A DNA stretch of 64,000 nucleotides from Jiangella alba. GTDB taxonomy: Bacteria > Actinomycetota > Actinomycetes > Jiangellales > Jiangellaceae. The stretch is taken from assembly GCF_900106035.1 (NCBI RefSeq), contig NZ_FNUC01000002.1, positions 248,001 through 312,000 of the forward strand. The letters are read 5' to 3'. A model generated the notes under the pieces. The model saw only the letters and a list, made by a program, of their open reading frames with translations, was not told the origin of the DNA and ran no database searches. A program made the translations under genes and the position numbers. The number at the start of each line of letters is the position of its first letter. The first letter of the stretch is position 1. Shown here one piece after another: positions 32,145-41,196 of this stretch.

Positions 32145-35100
32145 CCGCCCACAGAAGCGCGCCGCGCCGCCGCCTGCCGGCGTGGCGGGTCCAGCTCGTC
32201 GTCTGCTGCCTCGGCCTGGTCGCGCTGGCGTTCCGGCAGGCGCCCGGGCAGATCGTCCCGGACACCAAGCTCGACCTCACCGCCGACCCGGGCGGCTTCC
32301 TGCAACGCGCGCTGCACCTGTGGGAGCCGGCCGCCGCGTTCGGGCAGCTGCAGAACCAGGCCTACGGCTACCTGTGGCCGATGGGCCCGCTGCACCTGGC
32401 CGGCGACGTCGCCGGGCTGCCCGCGTGGGCGGTGCAGCGGCTGTGGTGGTCGCTGATCCTGGTCGCGGCGTTCCTCGGCGTCGTGAAGCTGGCCGGCGAG
32501 CTGGGCGTCGGCCGCTCCTGGACCCGGCTGCTCGGCGGCCTGGTGTACGCGCTGGCGCCGCGGATCCTGGTGTCGCTCGGCGCGGTGTCGGTCGAGGCGT
32601 GGCCGACGGCGCTGGCGCCGTGGGCGCTGATCCCGCTGGTGCGGGCCTGGCGTGGCGGCCCGGTCGTGCGCAACGCGGCGCTGTCCGCCCTGGCCGTCCT
32701 CTGCATGGGCGGCGTCAACGCGGCCGCCACCGCCGCCGCCGTCGTGCCCGCCGGGCTGTGGCTGCTGCTGGCGCCGCAGTGGCCCGGCCGGTGGCGGTTC
32801 GCGGCGTGGTGGGTGGGCTGCTGCGCGGCCGTGACGGTGTGGTGGTGGGTGCCGCTGCTGCTGCTCGGGTCGCACAGCCCGCCGTTCCTCGACTGGATCG
32901 AGACCGCAGGCAACACCACCCAGCACACGTCGCTGATCGAGGTGCTGCGCGGCAACGACCACTGGCTGTCCTACCTCTCCGTCGCCGGCGGACCGCAGTG
33001 GCCGGCCGGCTGGCTGCTGGCCAGCGAGCCGGTGCTGATCCTGCACACGGTGCTGATCGCGGCCATCGGGCTGGGCGGGCTGGCGCGGCGGGACATGCCC
33101 GGGCGGCGGGTGCTGCTGACCGGCGCGGTGGCCGGGCTGGCGCTGGTGTCGGCGGGGTACCTGGGCGCCGCGGCCGGCCCACTGGCCGGGACGGTGCGCG
33201 AGCTGCTGGACGGCCCGCTCGCGCCGTTCCGCAACGTGCACAAGTTCGACGTCGTGCTGCGGCTGCCGCTCGCGCTCGGGCTGGCGCACGCGCTGGCGAT
33301 GCTGCGGGTGCCGGCCATCTCGGTGCGCCGGTTCCGGGTGCTCGTCGTCGGGCTCGCCGTGGTGGTGATCGCCGGGGTGGCGACGCCCGCGCTGGCCGGA
33401 CGGCTGCCGCAGGCGGGCTCGTACGACGCGATCCCGGACTACTGGCACGAGGCGTCGGACTGGCTGGACGAGAACGCCGGCACCGGGCGGGCGCTGCTGG
33501 TGCCGGGCACGTCGTTCGCCGAGTACACCTGGGGCGCGCCGCGCGACGAGCCGCTACAAGCGCTGGGCGACACCCCGTGGGCGGTGCGCGACTCCGTCCC
33601 GCTGTCGTCGGCGGGCAACATCAGGCTGCTCGACGCGGTCGAGGCGCGGCTCGCGGCCGGCGAGGGCGGCGCCGGTGTCGTCGACGCGCTGCGCCGCGCG
33701 GGCGTCAGCCACCTCGTCGTCCGCAACGACCTCGACCGGTCCCGCACCGACGCGCCGCGTGCCGCGCTCGTCCACCAGGCCATCGCGGACCTGCCCGGCG
33801 CGGAGCGCGTCGCGACGTTCGGCCCGAAGACCGGCGCCACCGACGACCCCGGCGCGGCCTCGGACTCCCGGCTGGACGTGCGGTACCCGGCGGTGGAGGT
33901 CTACGCGATCGCCGACCCCGAGACCGAGGAGCACCGCGTCGCCGCCTACCCGCTGGACGGCACGCTGCGGATGTCCGGCGGGCCGGAGTCGCTGCTGACG
34001 GCGGGCGACGCCGGGCTGCTGGACGGCCGGGCGGCGTTCGTGGCCGGCGACGGCGCCGGCATCGCCGACCCGCACCCGGTGCCGGTCGTCACCGACGGCC
34101 TGCGCCGCCGGGCCGTCTGGTTCGGCGCCAGCCGCGACAACGTCACCGAGGTGCTGCGGGCGGACGAGTCCGGCGGGCTGGGCCGTCTCGTCCGCGACTT
34201 CCTGCCGTTCGGTGACGACGCCGCGCGCGAGACCGTCGCCGTCGTCTCGGGCGTCGCGGACGTCACGGCGTCGTCGTCCGGCGCCGACCCGCGGGCCACC
34301 ATGGCGCGCGGCGCCGAGAACTCGCCGTGGGCCGCCGTCGACGGCGACCTCGGCACCAGCTGGGTGTCGGGGGAGTACGGCAGCGCCGCCGGGCAGTGGC
34401 TGGAACTCACCTTCGACGAGCCGCGCCGCGTCCCGTCCGTCGAGCTGACGCCGCTCACCGGCGGCCCGGTCAGCGCGCCGCTGCAGCGCGTCGCCGTTCA
34501 GACCGACACCGGGATCCTGGAGAGCGACCTGAGCCCCGGCGACGGCGCGCAGGTGCTCGCCGTCCCGTCCGGCGAGACCACCACGCTGCGGGTGACCGTC
34601 GTCGCCGTCGGCGAGGGCACCGTCAGCGGCGTCGGCATCCGCGAGCTGGCCGTCCCGGACCTGAAGGTGCGCCGGACGCTGGCCGCGCCGGCCGTCACGG
34701 CGGCCGACCTCGGCGGCGCGGCATCCGGCGAACCGGCGCCGGCCACGCTCGTCTTCGCCGTCGCCGACGGCCGCCGCGGCGAGTGCGTCGCCACCACCTC
34801 CGGCGACACCGGCGTCGCCCGGTGCGCCGGGCAGCTGGCCCGGCCCGGCGAGGAGAACCGCGACCTGCGTCGCAGCACCGAGCTGGCCGCCGCCGCGGAG
34901 TACGAGGCGGAGCTGACGGCACGGCCGCGGCCCGGCCGGTCGCTGGAGGAACTGCTCGCGCCCGACCCGGACGGCATCGTCGCGACCGCCAGCTCGCGTG
35001 CCGTCGCCGACCCGCTCGGCCGCCCGCAGGCCGCCGTCGACCGCGACCCCGGCACCGGCTGGGTCGCGGCGCCCGACGACGAGTCGCCGGCGTTGACGCT

Positions 35101-36541
35101 GACCTGGGGGCCGCGGCGCACCGTCGAAGGGCTGCGGCTGGAGGTCGAGCCCTGGCTCGCGGCGTCGCGGCCCAGCCTGGTCGAGGTGCGGGCCGGCGAC
35201 GCGCGGTTCCAGACCGGCGTCGACGGCGACGGCGTCGTCACGTTCCCCGAGCCGGTGCGGACCGACGAGCTGACCGTCACGATCGTCGAGGTCGCCGAGG
35301 TCGAGGACCGCGACCCGGCGTTCGGGCTGCGCTCCGTGCTGCCGGCCGGTCTGTCCGAGGTCGAGGTGCTCGGCGCCGACGACCTGCGGCTGCCGGTCGA
35401 CGAGTCGCGCCCGGTCGCCATCGCGTGCGGCGACGGGCCGACCCTGGACGTCGGCGGGTCGAGGGTGACCACGCGGGTCGAGGCCACCGTGGGCGACCTC
35501 CTGCGCGGGCGGCGGCTCGACGTGCTGCCCTGCGGCGACGGGTCCGGGCCGGTGGCCCTCGACGCCGGTGCGGTGGACGTCGTCGTCCGCGCGACCGGTG
35601 CGCTGCGGCCGGAGTCGGCGACGCTGCGGCCGGTGGACGGGCCGCCGTCGCCGTCGCCGTCATTGGACGTGACGGTGCAGACGTGGGACGCGGCGGAGCG
35701 CGAGGTCGTCGTGCCGGCCCGCCACGAGCCCGCCGTCCTCGCCGTCACCGAGAACCTCAACACCGGCTGGCAGGCCAGCCTCGACGGCGAGACGCTGGAC
35801 CCGGTGCGGCTGGACGGCTGGGCGCAGGGGTTCGTGCTGCCGGTCGGCGCGGCCGGGGTGGTGGAGCTCACGTATGCGCCGGACCGGCCGTACCGGTGGG
35901 CGCTGCTGGCCGGGCTCGGCGCCGTGCTGGTGGTCGGTGTGCTGGCGTGGCGGGGCACCCGGGTGCCGCCGGCGCCGTCGTCCGTGCCCACGCAGCGGGC
36001 GCCGAGCGAGCCCGTCCCCGCGTATGCCGGACGGCGGGCGCGGCGGACCGTGCCGCTCTCCGCCGGCGCGCCGTCGCCGTCGCCGTCCCGGCCGCCGGCT
36101 CGGCCGTTGGCCCGGCATCGCCGGCAGCGGGCCGCGCCGGTCATCCTTCTCGGCGCCGCCGTCCTCGTCCTGCTCGGCGGGGCGGCTGGGCTGGCCGCGG
36201 CCGCCGTCGGCGCCGTCGTGCTGCTGGCCGGTCCGGGCCGCCCCTGGCTGACCCGGCTCGCGCCCGCGCTGGCCGCCGGCGCCGTCCTGCTCGCCGGGAT
36301 CGTCGTCGCGCTGCAACCCTGGCCCGGCCCGTCGCCCGGCGCCCACTCGGGGCTCGCGCAGGGGCTGGTGCTGATCGCGATCGCCCTCGCCGTCATCGGC
36401 TCGGTCGCCTGGCAGCGCCCCGGCACCGTCGCCGAGGACGACGAGTACGTCCGGATCGACGCCATGCTCGACCCCGAGGAGGCCCCGCTGATCGGGGGCG
36501 ATGTTGCCGAGTCGCATGCACGGACCCGGCGCGGAGGGTAG
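32141..36541 (+). CDS. AftD-like alpha-(1->3)-arabinofuranosyltransferase family protein (DUF3367)
   Basis: A 1466-residue GT-C-like membrane enzyme. About eleven N-terminal helices (residues 20-430) include IVPDTKLDLTADPGGFLQRALHLWEP, an acidic outer loop, and PLAPFRNVHKFDVVLRLPLALGLAHALA. A large exterior region follows with at least two discoidin-like carbohydrate-binding modules, near residues 725-815 (AAVDGDLGTSWVSGEYG) and 953-1040 (AAVDRDPGTGWVAAPDDE). Two membrane segments near 1235-1260 and 1320-1410 close the protein. In mycobacteria AftD adds arabinofuranose to arabinogalactan and lipoarabinomannan; outside mycolic-acid bacteria the glycan is unknown. Starts within the methyltransferase stop (ATGA overlap). 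Confidence 0.87.
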   Translation: MTAHRSAPRRRLPAWRVQLVVCCLGLVALAFRQAPGQIVPDTKLDLTADPGGFLQRALHLWEPAAAFGQLQNQAYGYLWPMGPLHLAGDVAGLPAWAVQRLWWSLILVAAFLGVVKLAGELGVGRSWTRLLGGLVYALAPRILVSLGAVSVEAWPTALAPWALIPLVRAWRGGPVVRNAALSALAVLCMGGVNAAATAAAVVPAGLWLLLAPQWPGRWRFAAWWVGCCAAVTVWWWVPLLLLGSHSPPFLDWIETAGNTTQHTSLIEVLRGNDHWLSYLSVAGGPQWPAGWLLASEPVLILHTVLIAAIGLGGLARRDMPGRRVLLTGAVAGLALVSAGYLGAAAGPLAGTVRELLDGPLAPFRNVHKFDVVLRLPLALGLAHALAMLRVPAISVRRFRVLVVGLAVVVIAGVATPALAGRLPQAGSYDAIPDYWHEASDWLDENAGTGRALLVPGTSFAEYTWGAPRDEPLQALGDTPWAVRDSVPLSSAGNIRLLDAVEARLAAGEGGAGVVDALRRAGVSHLVVRNDLDRSRTDAPRAALVHQAIADLPGAERVATFGPKTGATDDPGAASDSRLDVRYPAVEVYAIADPETEEHRVAAYPLDGTLRMSGGPESLLTAGDAGLLDGRAAFVAGDGAGIADPHPVPVVTDGLRRRAVWFGASRDNVTEVLRADESGGLGRLVRDFLPFGDDAARETVAVVSGVADVTASSSGADPRATMARGAENSPWAAVDGDLGTSWVSGEYGSAAGQWLELTFDEPRRVPSVELTPLTGGPVSAPLQRVAVQTDTGILESDLSPGDGAQVLAVPSGETTTLRVTVVAVGEGTVSGVGIRELAVPDLKVRRTLAAPAVTAADLGGAASGEPAPATLVFAVADGRRGECVATTSGDTGVARCAGQLARPGEENRDLRRSTELAAAAEYEAELTARPRPGRSLEELLAPDPDGIVATASSRAVADPLGRPQAAVDRDPGTGWVAAPDDESPALTLTWGPRRTVEGLRLEVEPWLAASRPSLVEVRAGDARFQTGVDGDGVVTFPEPVRTDELTVTIVEVAEVEDRDPAFGLRSVLPAGLSEVEVLGADDLRLPVDESRPVAIACGDGPTLDVGGSRVTTRVEATVGDLLRGRRLDVLPCGDGSGPVALDAGAVDVVVRATGALRPESATLRPVDGPPSPSPSLDVTVQTWDAAEREVVVPARHEPAVLAVTENLNTGWQASLDGETLDPVRLDGWAQGFVLPVGAAGVVELTYAPDRPYRWALLAGLGAVLVVGVLAWRGTRVPPAPSSVPTQRAPSEPVPAYAGRRARRTVPLSAGAPSPSPSRPPARPLARHRRQRAAPVILLGAAVLVLLGGAAGLAAAAVGAVVLLAGPGRPWLTRLAPALAAGAVLLAGIVVALQPWPGPSPGAHSGLAQGLVLIAIALAVIGSVAWQRPGTVAEDDEYVRIDAMLDPEEAPLIGGDVAESHARTRRGG

Positions 36542-36635
36542 TTTCACGCAAGGAGCCCCCGTGCCGCCCCGGGGCCGCGCCCGGCGGTGGTCCAGCGCGG
36601 GCACAGGCGGAGACCCCGATCCGGAAGGCTTGTCC

Positions 36636-39248
36636 ATGCGGCGCAGTATCGGCCTGGTCCTGGTGGGACTGGGTGTGTTGATGTTGGTGCTCGCGCCACT
36701 GTCCCGCTGGTACGCCTACCCGCGGCTGGCGGTCGTCTCCAACGACGTCGCCGAGCGGGTGTCGGCCGGCACCGCCGTCACCGTCCTCGACCTCGGTGCC
36801 GTCGTGCGTCAGGACGCCGAGATCGAGCGCGTCACCGACGTCCGCTCCGTCCGCCGGATCATCCCCGACCAGGGCGACAGCACCGGCGACACCGCCGTCT
36901 GGGACACCAGCGTCACCACGTTCGACGAGGCCGGCGCCGGCGCCACGCCCGAGGAGAACGTGCTCTCGTACTTCGAGGAGCGGGTCGCGTTCGACCGCCA
37001 CACCGCCGACTCCGTCGACGGCCACGACCAGTACTACACGCCCACCGGCGAGTCCGCCGACAGCGTCGACGTCGACCACGAGGGCTACTACTTCAAGCTG
37101 CCGTTCGGCACCGAGCAGCGGTCGTACCCGTTCTGGGACTCCACCATCCAGGACACCCGGCCCATGGAGTTCCAGAACGAGACCACCCTCGAAGGCCTCA
37201 CCGTCTACGTCTTCGAGCAGGTCGTCGAGCCGACGCCGGTGTCGGCGCTGGAGATCCCCGGCGCCCTCTTCGGCCAGGCCGGCTCGATCGTCGCCGACCG
37301 CATCTACAGCAACACCCGCACCATCTGGGTCGAGCCGCGCACCGGCGCCATCATCAAGGGCCAGGAGGAGCAGGACTCCTACCTCGACTTCGAGGGCACC
37401 CGCGGCCCGACGATCGTCCAGGGCACCCTCGCCTACACCGACGCCCAGGTCACCGCCAACGTCGACGAGTACGCGCCCAGCGCCGACCGCCTCGGCCTGG
37501 TCCGCGACACCCTGCCCGTCGCCGCTGCCGCCGGCGGCCTCGTCTTCGTCGTGGCCGGTCTGCTGCTCGCCCGCCGCGGCTCCTACCACGGCAAGCGGCG
37601 CTCGCCAGGTGCCGAGGACGGTCCCGCCGGTGCGCCCGGCGGTCCGGCCGGGTCGGCCGGCGCGGCCGCCTTCTCGTCCGGCTCGGCCGGTGTCTCGTCC
37701 GGCTCGGGTATGGCCGGGGTCGTGGCGCGCCCGGCGGAGGAGCGGACGCCGCTGCAGCAGCGGTCGCGCGACCAGGCGCCGACGCGGTCCCTCTTCGAGC
37801 GGCCGCGGTACGAGGCGCCCCAGCTCTCCCCGTACGACGGTCCCCGCCAGGAGCCCGCGTCCCCGCCCTCCGCCTATGACGACGGCCACGCCCGCTTCGA
37901 GCAGCCGTCGTGGTCCCAGGCCGCTGACCAGCAGTTCGCCGACCAGCCGTTCGCGGAGCAGCCGTTCGCCGACCCGGCGGCCGGGTCGCTGCCGCCCGCG
38001 GAGGCGCCGCCCGCGGAGGCTCCGGCCGGGTACGCCGAGGAGCCGCGCCTGCACTTCGAGACCGCCCCCGGCACCGCGACGGCGCCCGCCGCCGACCGCT
38101 CGGCCTCGTCCATCCACGACGAACCGCAGTACGCCACCCCGGCGGACGACGCCGGTCAGGCCGATCACCCGGCGGCCGAGCCGGTGGAGCCGCGATCGCC
38201 GCAGCCGTCCGACCAGGACGCGGTGCCTCTCGCGGAGCAGCGGTCGTCGCTGCCGCGCCGCCGCCCGCAGTCCGGTGCCGTCCGGCCGCCGGTGGGGCGG
38301 GCGCAGGCGCAGGGACAGTCGGCGCAGTCGTTGCTCGGCCAGTCGCCGACCGGCCCGCTCGCCCCCGCCCACCCCCACGACGACCACGCCGAGCCCGCCG
38401 CTCCGGCCGGCCGCCTCCCCGGAGCCGCCGACCCCGCCGCATCGGCCGGCCACGCCGAGCCTGCCGGTTACGCCGAGCCTGCCGGTTACGCCGAGCCTGC
38501 CGGTTACGCCGAGCCTGCCGGTTACGCCGAGCCTGCCGGTTACGCCGAGCCTGCCGGTTACGCCGAGCCTGCCGGTTACGCCGAGCCTGCCGGCTACGCC
38601 GAGCCTGCCGGTCACGCCGCGCCCGCCACGTCGGCCGGCCCCGCCGAGCTTGCCGGTCACGCCGCGTCCACGGGTCCCGCCACGTCCGCCGGCCAGGGCG
38701 ACGCCGGCACGTCGGGGGCGTCGGCCGAGCTGGAGCAGGCGCGCGCCGACCTCGCCCGCCTCGAGCAGGCCCGCGCCGAACTGGCCCGGTTCGCTCAGGA
38801 GCACCCCGACCTCGCCACCGGCCAGGCCGCCGGGCCGACCGGCCCCACCCCCGACCCGGCCGGCGCCGAAGCCGCGACTCACTCCGCGACCCGGGCCCAG
38901 GCCCACCCCGCGGCCGGCCCCACGGGCGATGCCGCGGCCGACCTCACCGGCGACGCCGCCACCGCCCCCGCGACCGACCGCGCCATCGACCGCGGCACCG
39001 CCCCCGCGGGTGGCCTCACCGGCGACGCCGCCACCGCCCACGCCACCGCCCCTGCGACGAGCCCCACCGCCCAGTCCGCGGCCGATCACCCGGCCGCCGA
39101 CGCGGACCTCGTCCAGCCGCCCGCCGCCACCCCCGAGCCGAAGCCCGCCGCCCCGGCGCAGGGCCGCCGCCGCGCCCGCGACGACGACGCGCTGTTCGAC
39201 GAGTTCGACGAGGACGGCCAGTCCGCCGGCAGCCTGCACCGCTACTGA
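36636..39248 (+). CDS. DUF3068 membrane protein with long repetitive C-terminal tail (Rv0227c-like)
   Basis: An 870-residue protein. Residues 1-315 are a DUF3068 domain: a helix at 5-25, an exterior domain (DTAVWDTSVTTFDEAG, DSVDGHDQYYTPTGES, YYFKLPFGTEQRSYPFWDSTIQDTRPMEF) and a second helix near 290-312. Mycobacterial relatives such as Rv0227c end soon after this (about 420 residues), whereas here about 555 extra residues follow. These are Pro/Ala/Gly/Gln-rich, with nine AEPAGY units (607-660), a Leu/Ala/Arg/Glu coiled-coil-like stretch (LEQARADLARLEQARAELARFAQEHPDL) and an acidic end (DALFDEFDEDGQ). The tail would be cytoplasmic. GGAAGG precedes the ATG at 36636. It lies 94 bp after aftD, in the same direction. 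Confidence 0.85.
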   Translation: MRRSIGLVLVGLGVLMLVLAPLSRWYAYPRLAVVSNDVAERVSAGTAVTVLDLGAVVRQDAEIERVTDVRSVRRIIPDQGDSTGDTAVWDTSVTTFDEAGAGATPEENVLSYFEERVAFDRHTADSVDGHDQYYTPTGESADSVDVDHEGYYFKLPFGTEQRSYPFWDSTIQDTRPMEFQNETTLEGLTVYVFEQVVEPTPVSALEIPGALFGQAGSIVADRIYSNTRTIWVEPRTGAIIKGQEEQDSYLDFEGTRGPTIVQGTLAYTDAQVTANVDEYAPSADRLGLVRDTLPVAAAAGGLVFVVAGLLLARRGSYHGKRRSPGAEDGPAGAPGGPAGSAGAAAFSSGSAGVSSGSGMAGVVARPAEERTPLQQRSRDQAPTRSLFERPRYEAPQLSPYDGPRQEPASPPSAYDDGHARFEQPSWSQAADQQFADQPFAEQPFADPAAGSLPPAEAPPAEAPAGYAEEPRLHFETAPGTATAPAADRSASSIHDEPQYATPADDAGQADHPAAEPVEPRSPQPSDQDAVPLAEQRSSLPRRRPQSGAVRPPVGRAQAQGQSAQSLLGQSPTGPLAPAHPHDDHAEPAAPAGRLPGAADPAASAGHAEPAGYAEPAGYAEPAGYAEPAGYAEPAGYAEPAGYAEPAGYAEPAGYAEPAGHAAPATSAGPAELAGHAASTGPATSAGQGDAGTSGASAELEQARADLARLEQARAELARFAQEHPDLATGQAAGPTGPTPDPAGAEAATHSATRAQAHPAAGPTGDAAADLTGDAATAPATDRAIDRGTAPAGGLTGDAATAHATAPATSPTAQSAADHPAADADLVQPPAATPEPKPAAPAQGRRRARDDDALFDEFDEDGQSAGSLHRY
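38454..38615 (+). repeat. 18-bp coding minisatellite, nine copies
   Basis: Nine head-to-tail copies of GCCGAGCCTGCCGGTTAC encode AEPAGY (the last AEPAGH). The units are nearly identical at the DNA level, including one wobble change (GGC for GGT in one unit), so the array is young and probably variable in length between strains. Confidence 0.92.
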
Positions 39249-39410
39249 CCGTTCCGAAGCGCCCGAAACGCGGCCCTGCCTGCATCGATACCACCGCCGC
39301 CGATCCGGCCGGAGGGGAGTATTCTGGTGCGAACCGAGGAACGGGGGCATGCCGCCCGGTCACCCCATAGCTGAATCCGTCGCCGTGATCAACTCGCGAC
39401 CATCCGCCGA

Positions 39411-39440
39411 TTGACCCTGGTCGTGGCGGACAGGTAACCT
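39411..39440 (+). promoter_or_regulatory. Promoter of rpsA
   Basis: TTGACC (39411-39416), 18 bp, TAACCT (39435-39440): a good vegetative promoter about 165 nt upstream of the rpsA ATG, leaving a long leader that could carry autoregulation by S1. A second -10-like TATTCT lies at 39320-39325 without a good -35. The rest of the 356-bp gap after the DUF3068 gene (39249-39410) shows no gene. Confidence 0.65.
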
Positions 39441-39604
39441 ATGTGTGCGCTGTGGGCCTGTGTGAACCTCGGACGGAGCAGGCTCGCGCTCGTTATTGTC
39501 GGTTGGCGGCACAGGGGTATCAGGACCTGGTCGGTGATGGCACAGCGATCCAAGGGTCCTGGCGCGCAGGCTACAACCGAACCTTGTCCGGAGTCCCCTT
39601 CCAC

Positions 39605-41089
39605 ATGACGAGCAGCATCGAGGCCGAGACGCCTACCTCGACGGCCCCCAGGACGACCACGCAGGTCGCGGTCAACGACATCGGGTCTGAGGAAGCCTTC
39701 CTCGCCGCGATCGACGAGACCATCAAGTACTTCAATGACGGCGATATCGTGTCCGGTACCGTCGTCAAGGTCGACCGGGACGAAGTCCTGCTCGACATCG
39801 GCTACAAGACCGAGGGCGTCATTCCCTCGCGTGAGCTGTCCATCAAGCACGACGTCGATCCCTCCGAGGTGGTCGCCGTCGGCGACGACGTCGAGGCCCT
39901 CGTCCTGCAGAAGGAGGACAAGGAAGGCCGCCTGATCCTGTCCAAGAAGCGCGCGCAGTACGAGCGCGCCTGGGGCAAGATCGAGGAGATCAAGGAGGCC
40001 GACGGCGTCGTTTCGGGCACCGTCATCGAGGTCGTCAAGGGCGGCCTCATCCTCGACATCGGTCTCCGTGGCTTCCTGCCCGCGTCGCTGGTCGAGATGC
40101 GCCGGGTCCGCGACCTCCAGCCGTACGTCGGCAAGGAGATCGAGGCCAAGATCATCGAGCTGGACAAGAACCGCAACAACGTGGTCCTGTCCCGTCGCGC
40201 CTGGCTCGAGCAGACCCAGTCCGAGGTCCGGTCGACCTTCCTGCAGACGCTGCAGAAGGGCCAGATCCGCTCCGGTGTGGTCTCCTCGATCGTCAACTTC
40301 GGCGCGTTCGTCGATCTCGGCGGCGTCGACGGCCTGGTGCACGTCTCGGAGCTCTCCTGGAAGCACATCGACCACCCGTCCGAGGTGGTCGAGGTCGGCC
40401 AGGAGGTCACCGTCGAGGTGCTCGACGTCGACATGGACCGCGAGCGCGTGTCGCTCTCGCTGAAGGCCACTCTCGAGGACCCGTGGCAGCAGTTCGCCCG
40501 GATCCACCAGATCGGCCAGATCGTGCCCGGCAAGGTCACGAAGCTCGTCCCGTTCGGCGCGTTCGTGCGGGTCGAGGACGGCATCGAGGGCCTCGTGCAC
40601 ATCTCCGAGCTGGCCGAGCGCCACGTCGAGGTGCCCGAGCAGGTCGTGACGGTCGGCAAGGACGTCATGGTCAAGGTCATCGACATCGACCTCGAGCGTC
40701 GCCGCATCTCGCTGTCGCTGAAGCAGGCCAACGAGGGCGACACCGCCGCGCACGTCAGCGAGCACTTCGACCCGACGCTGTACGGCATGGCCGCCGACTA
40801 CGACGCCGAGGGGAACTACAAGTACCCCGAGGGCTTCGACCCCGAGACCAACGACTGGCTCGAGGGCTACGAGAAGCAGCGCGAGGAGTGGGAGCGGCAG
40901 TACGCCGAGGCGCACGCTCGCTGGGAGGCGCACAAGTCCCAGATCGAGAGCGCGCAGGAGGCCGACGCCGAGGCGAAGGCCGACAACCCGTCCACGTACT
41001 CCTCTGGCACCACCGAGGAGGAGGGCCCCGGCACGCTGGCGTCCGACGAAGCGCTGCAGGCGCTGCGCGAGAAGCTCACCGGTAACTGA
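39605..41089 (+). CDS. rpsA: 30S ribosomal protein S1
   Basis: A 494-residue RNA-binding ribosomal protein that helps capture mRNA. Four S1 domains are seen: about 35-105 (GDIVSGTVVKVDRDEVLLDIGYKTEGVIPSREL), 122-187 (VSGTVIEVVKGGLILDIGLRGFLPASLVEMR), 208-278 (GVVSSIVNFGAFVDLGGVDGLVHVSELSW) and 293-365 (PGKVTKLVPFGAFVRVEDGIEGLVHISELAERHVEVPEQ). The Glu/Ala-rich C-terminal tail is typical of actinobacteria. ATG 39605 gives the normal S1 start MTSSIEAETP; in-frame upstream starts would only add leader sequence. A vegetative promoter and a strong terminator frame it as a single-gene unit. Confidence 0.97.
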   Translation: MTSSIEAETPTSTAPRTTTQVAVNDIGSEEAFLAAIDETIKYFNDGDIVSGTVVKVDRDEVLLDIGYKTEGVIPSRELSIKHDVDPSEVVAVGDDVEALVLQKEDKEGRLILSKKRAQYERAWGKIEEIKEADGVVSGTVIEVVKGGLILDIGLRGFLPASLVEMRRVRDLQPYVGKEIEAKIIELDKNRNNVVLSRRAWLEQTQSEVRSTFLQTLQKGQIRSGVVSSIVNFGAFVDLGGVDGLVHVSELSWKHIDHPSEVVEVGQEVTVEVLDVDMDRERVSLSLKATLEDPWQQFARIHQIGQIVPGKVTKLVPFGAFVRVEDGIEGLVHISELAERHVEVPEQVVTVGKDVMVKVIDIDLERRRISLSLKQANEGDTAAHVSEHFDPTLYGMAADYDAEGNYKYPEGFDPETNDWLEGYEKQREEWERQYAEAHARWEAHKSQIESAQEADAEAKADNPSTYSSGTTEEEGPGTLASDEALQALREKLTGN

Positions 41090-41104
41090 GCCGAACGCAT
41101 CGCA

Positions 41105-41137
41105 CGAGCCCCGCACCCACCTCGGGTGCGGGGCTCG
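41105..41137 (+). terminator. Terminator hairpin after rpsA
   Basis: CGAGCCCCGCACCC (41105-41118) pairs perfectly with GGGTGCGGGGCTCG (41124-41137) around ACCTC, 15 bp after the rpsA stop. There is no long T run, as is common in actinobacteria. Confidence 0.85.
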
Positions 41138-41196
41138 TCGCATGTGTGCCGTCGCGCCGTGGTGTCCGCGACGACGCGGGAGGCTACGGTGTGCTC

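Noticed and set aside
36393-39350. Gly/Arg-repeat protein antisense to the DUF3068 gene
   Set aside because: Its repeats (GRLGVT) are merely the complement of the AEPAGY minisatellite. The plus-strand gene has a conserved domain and a ribosome site.
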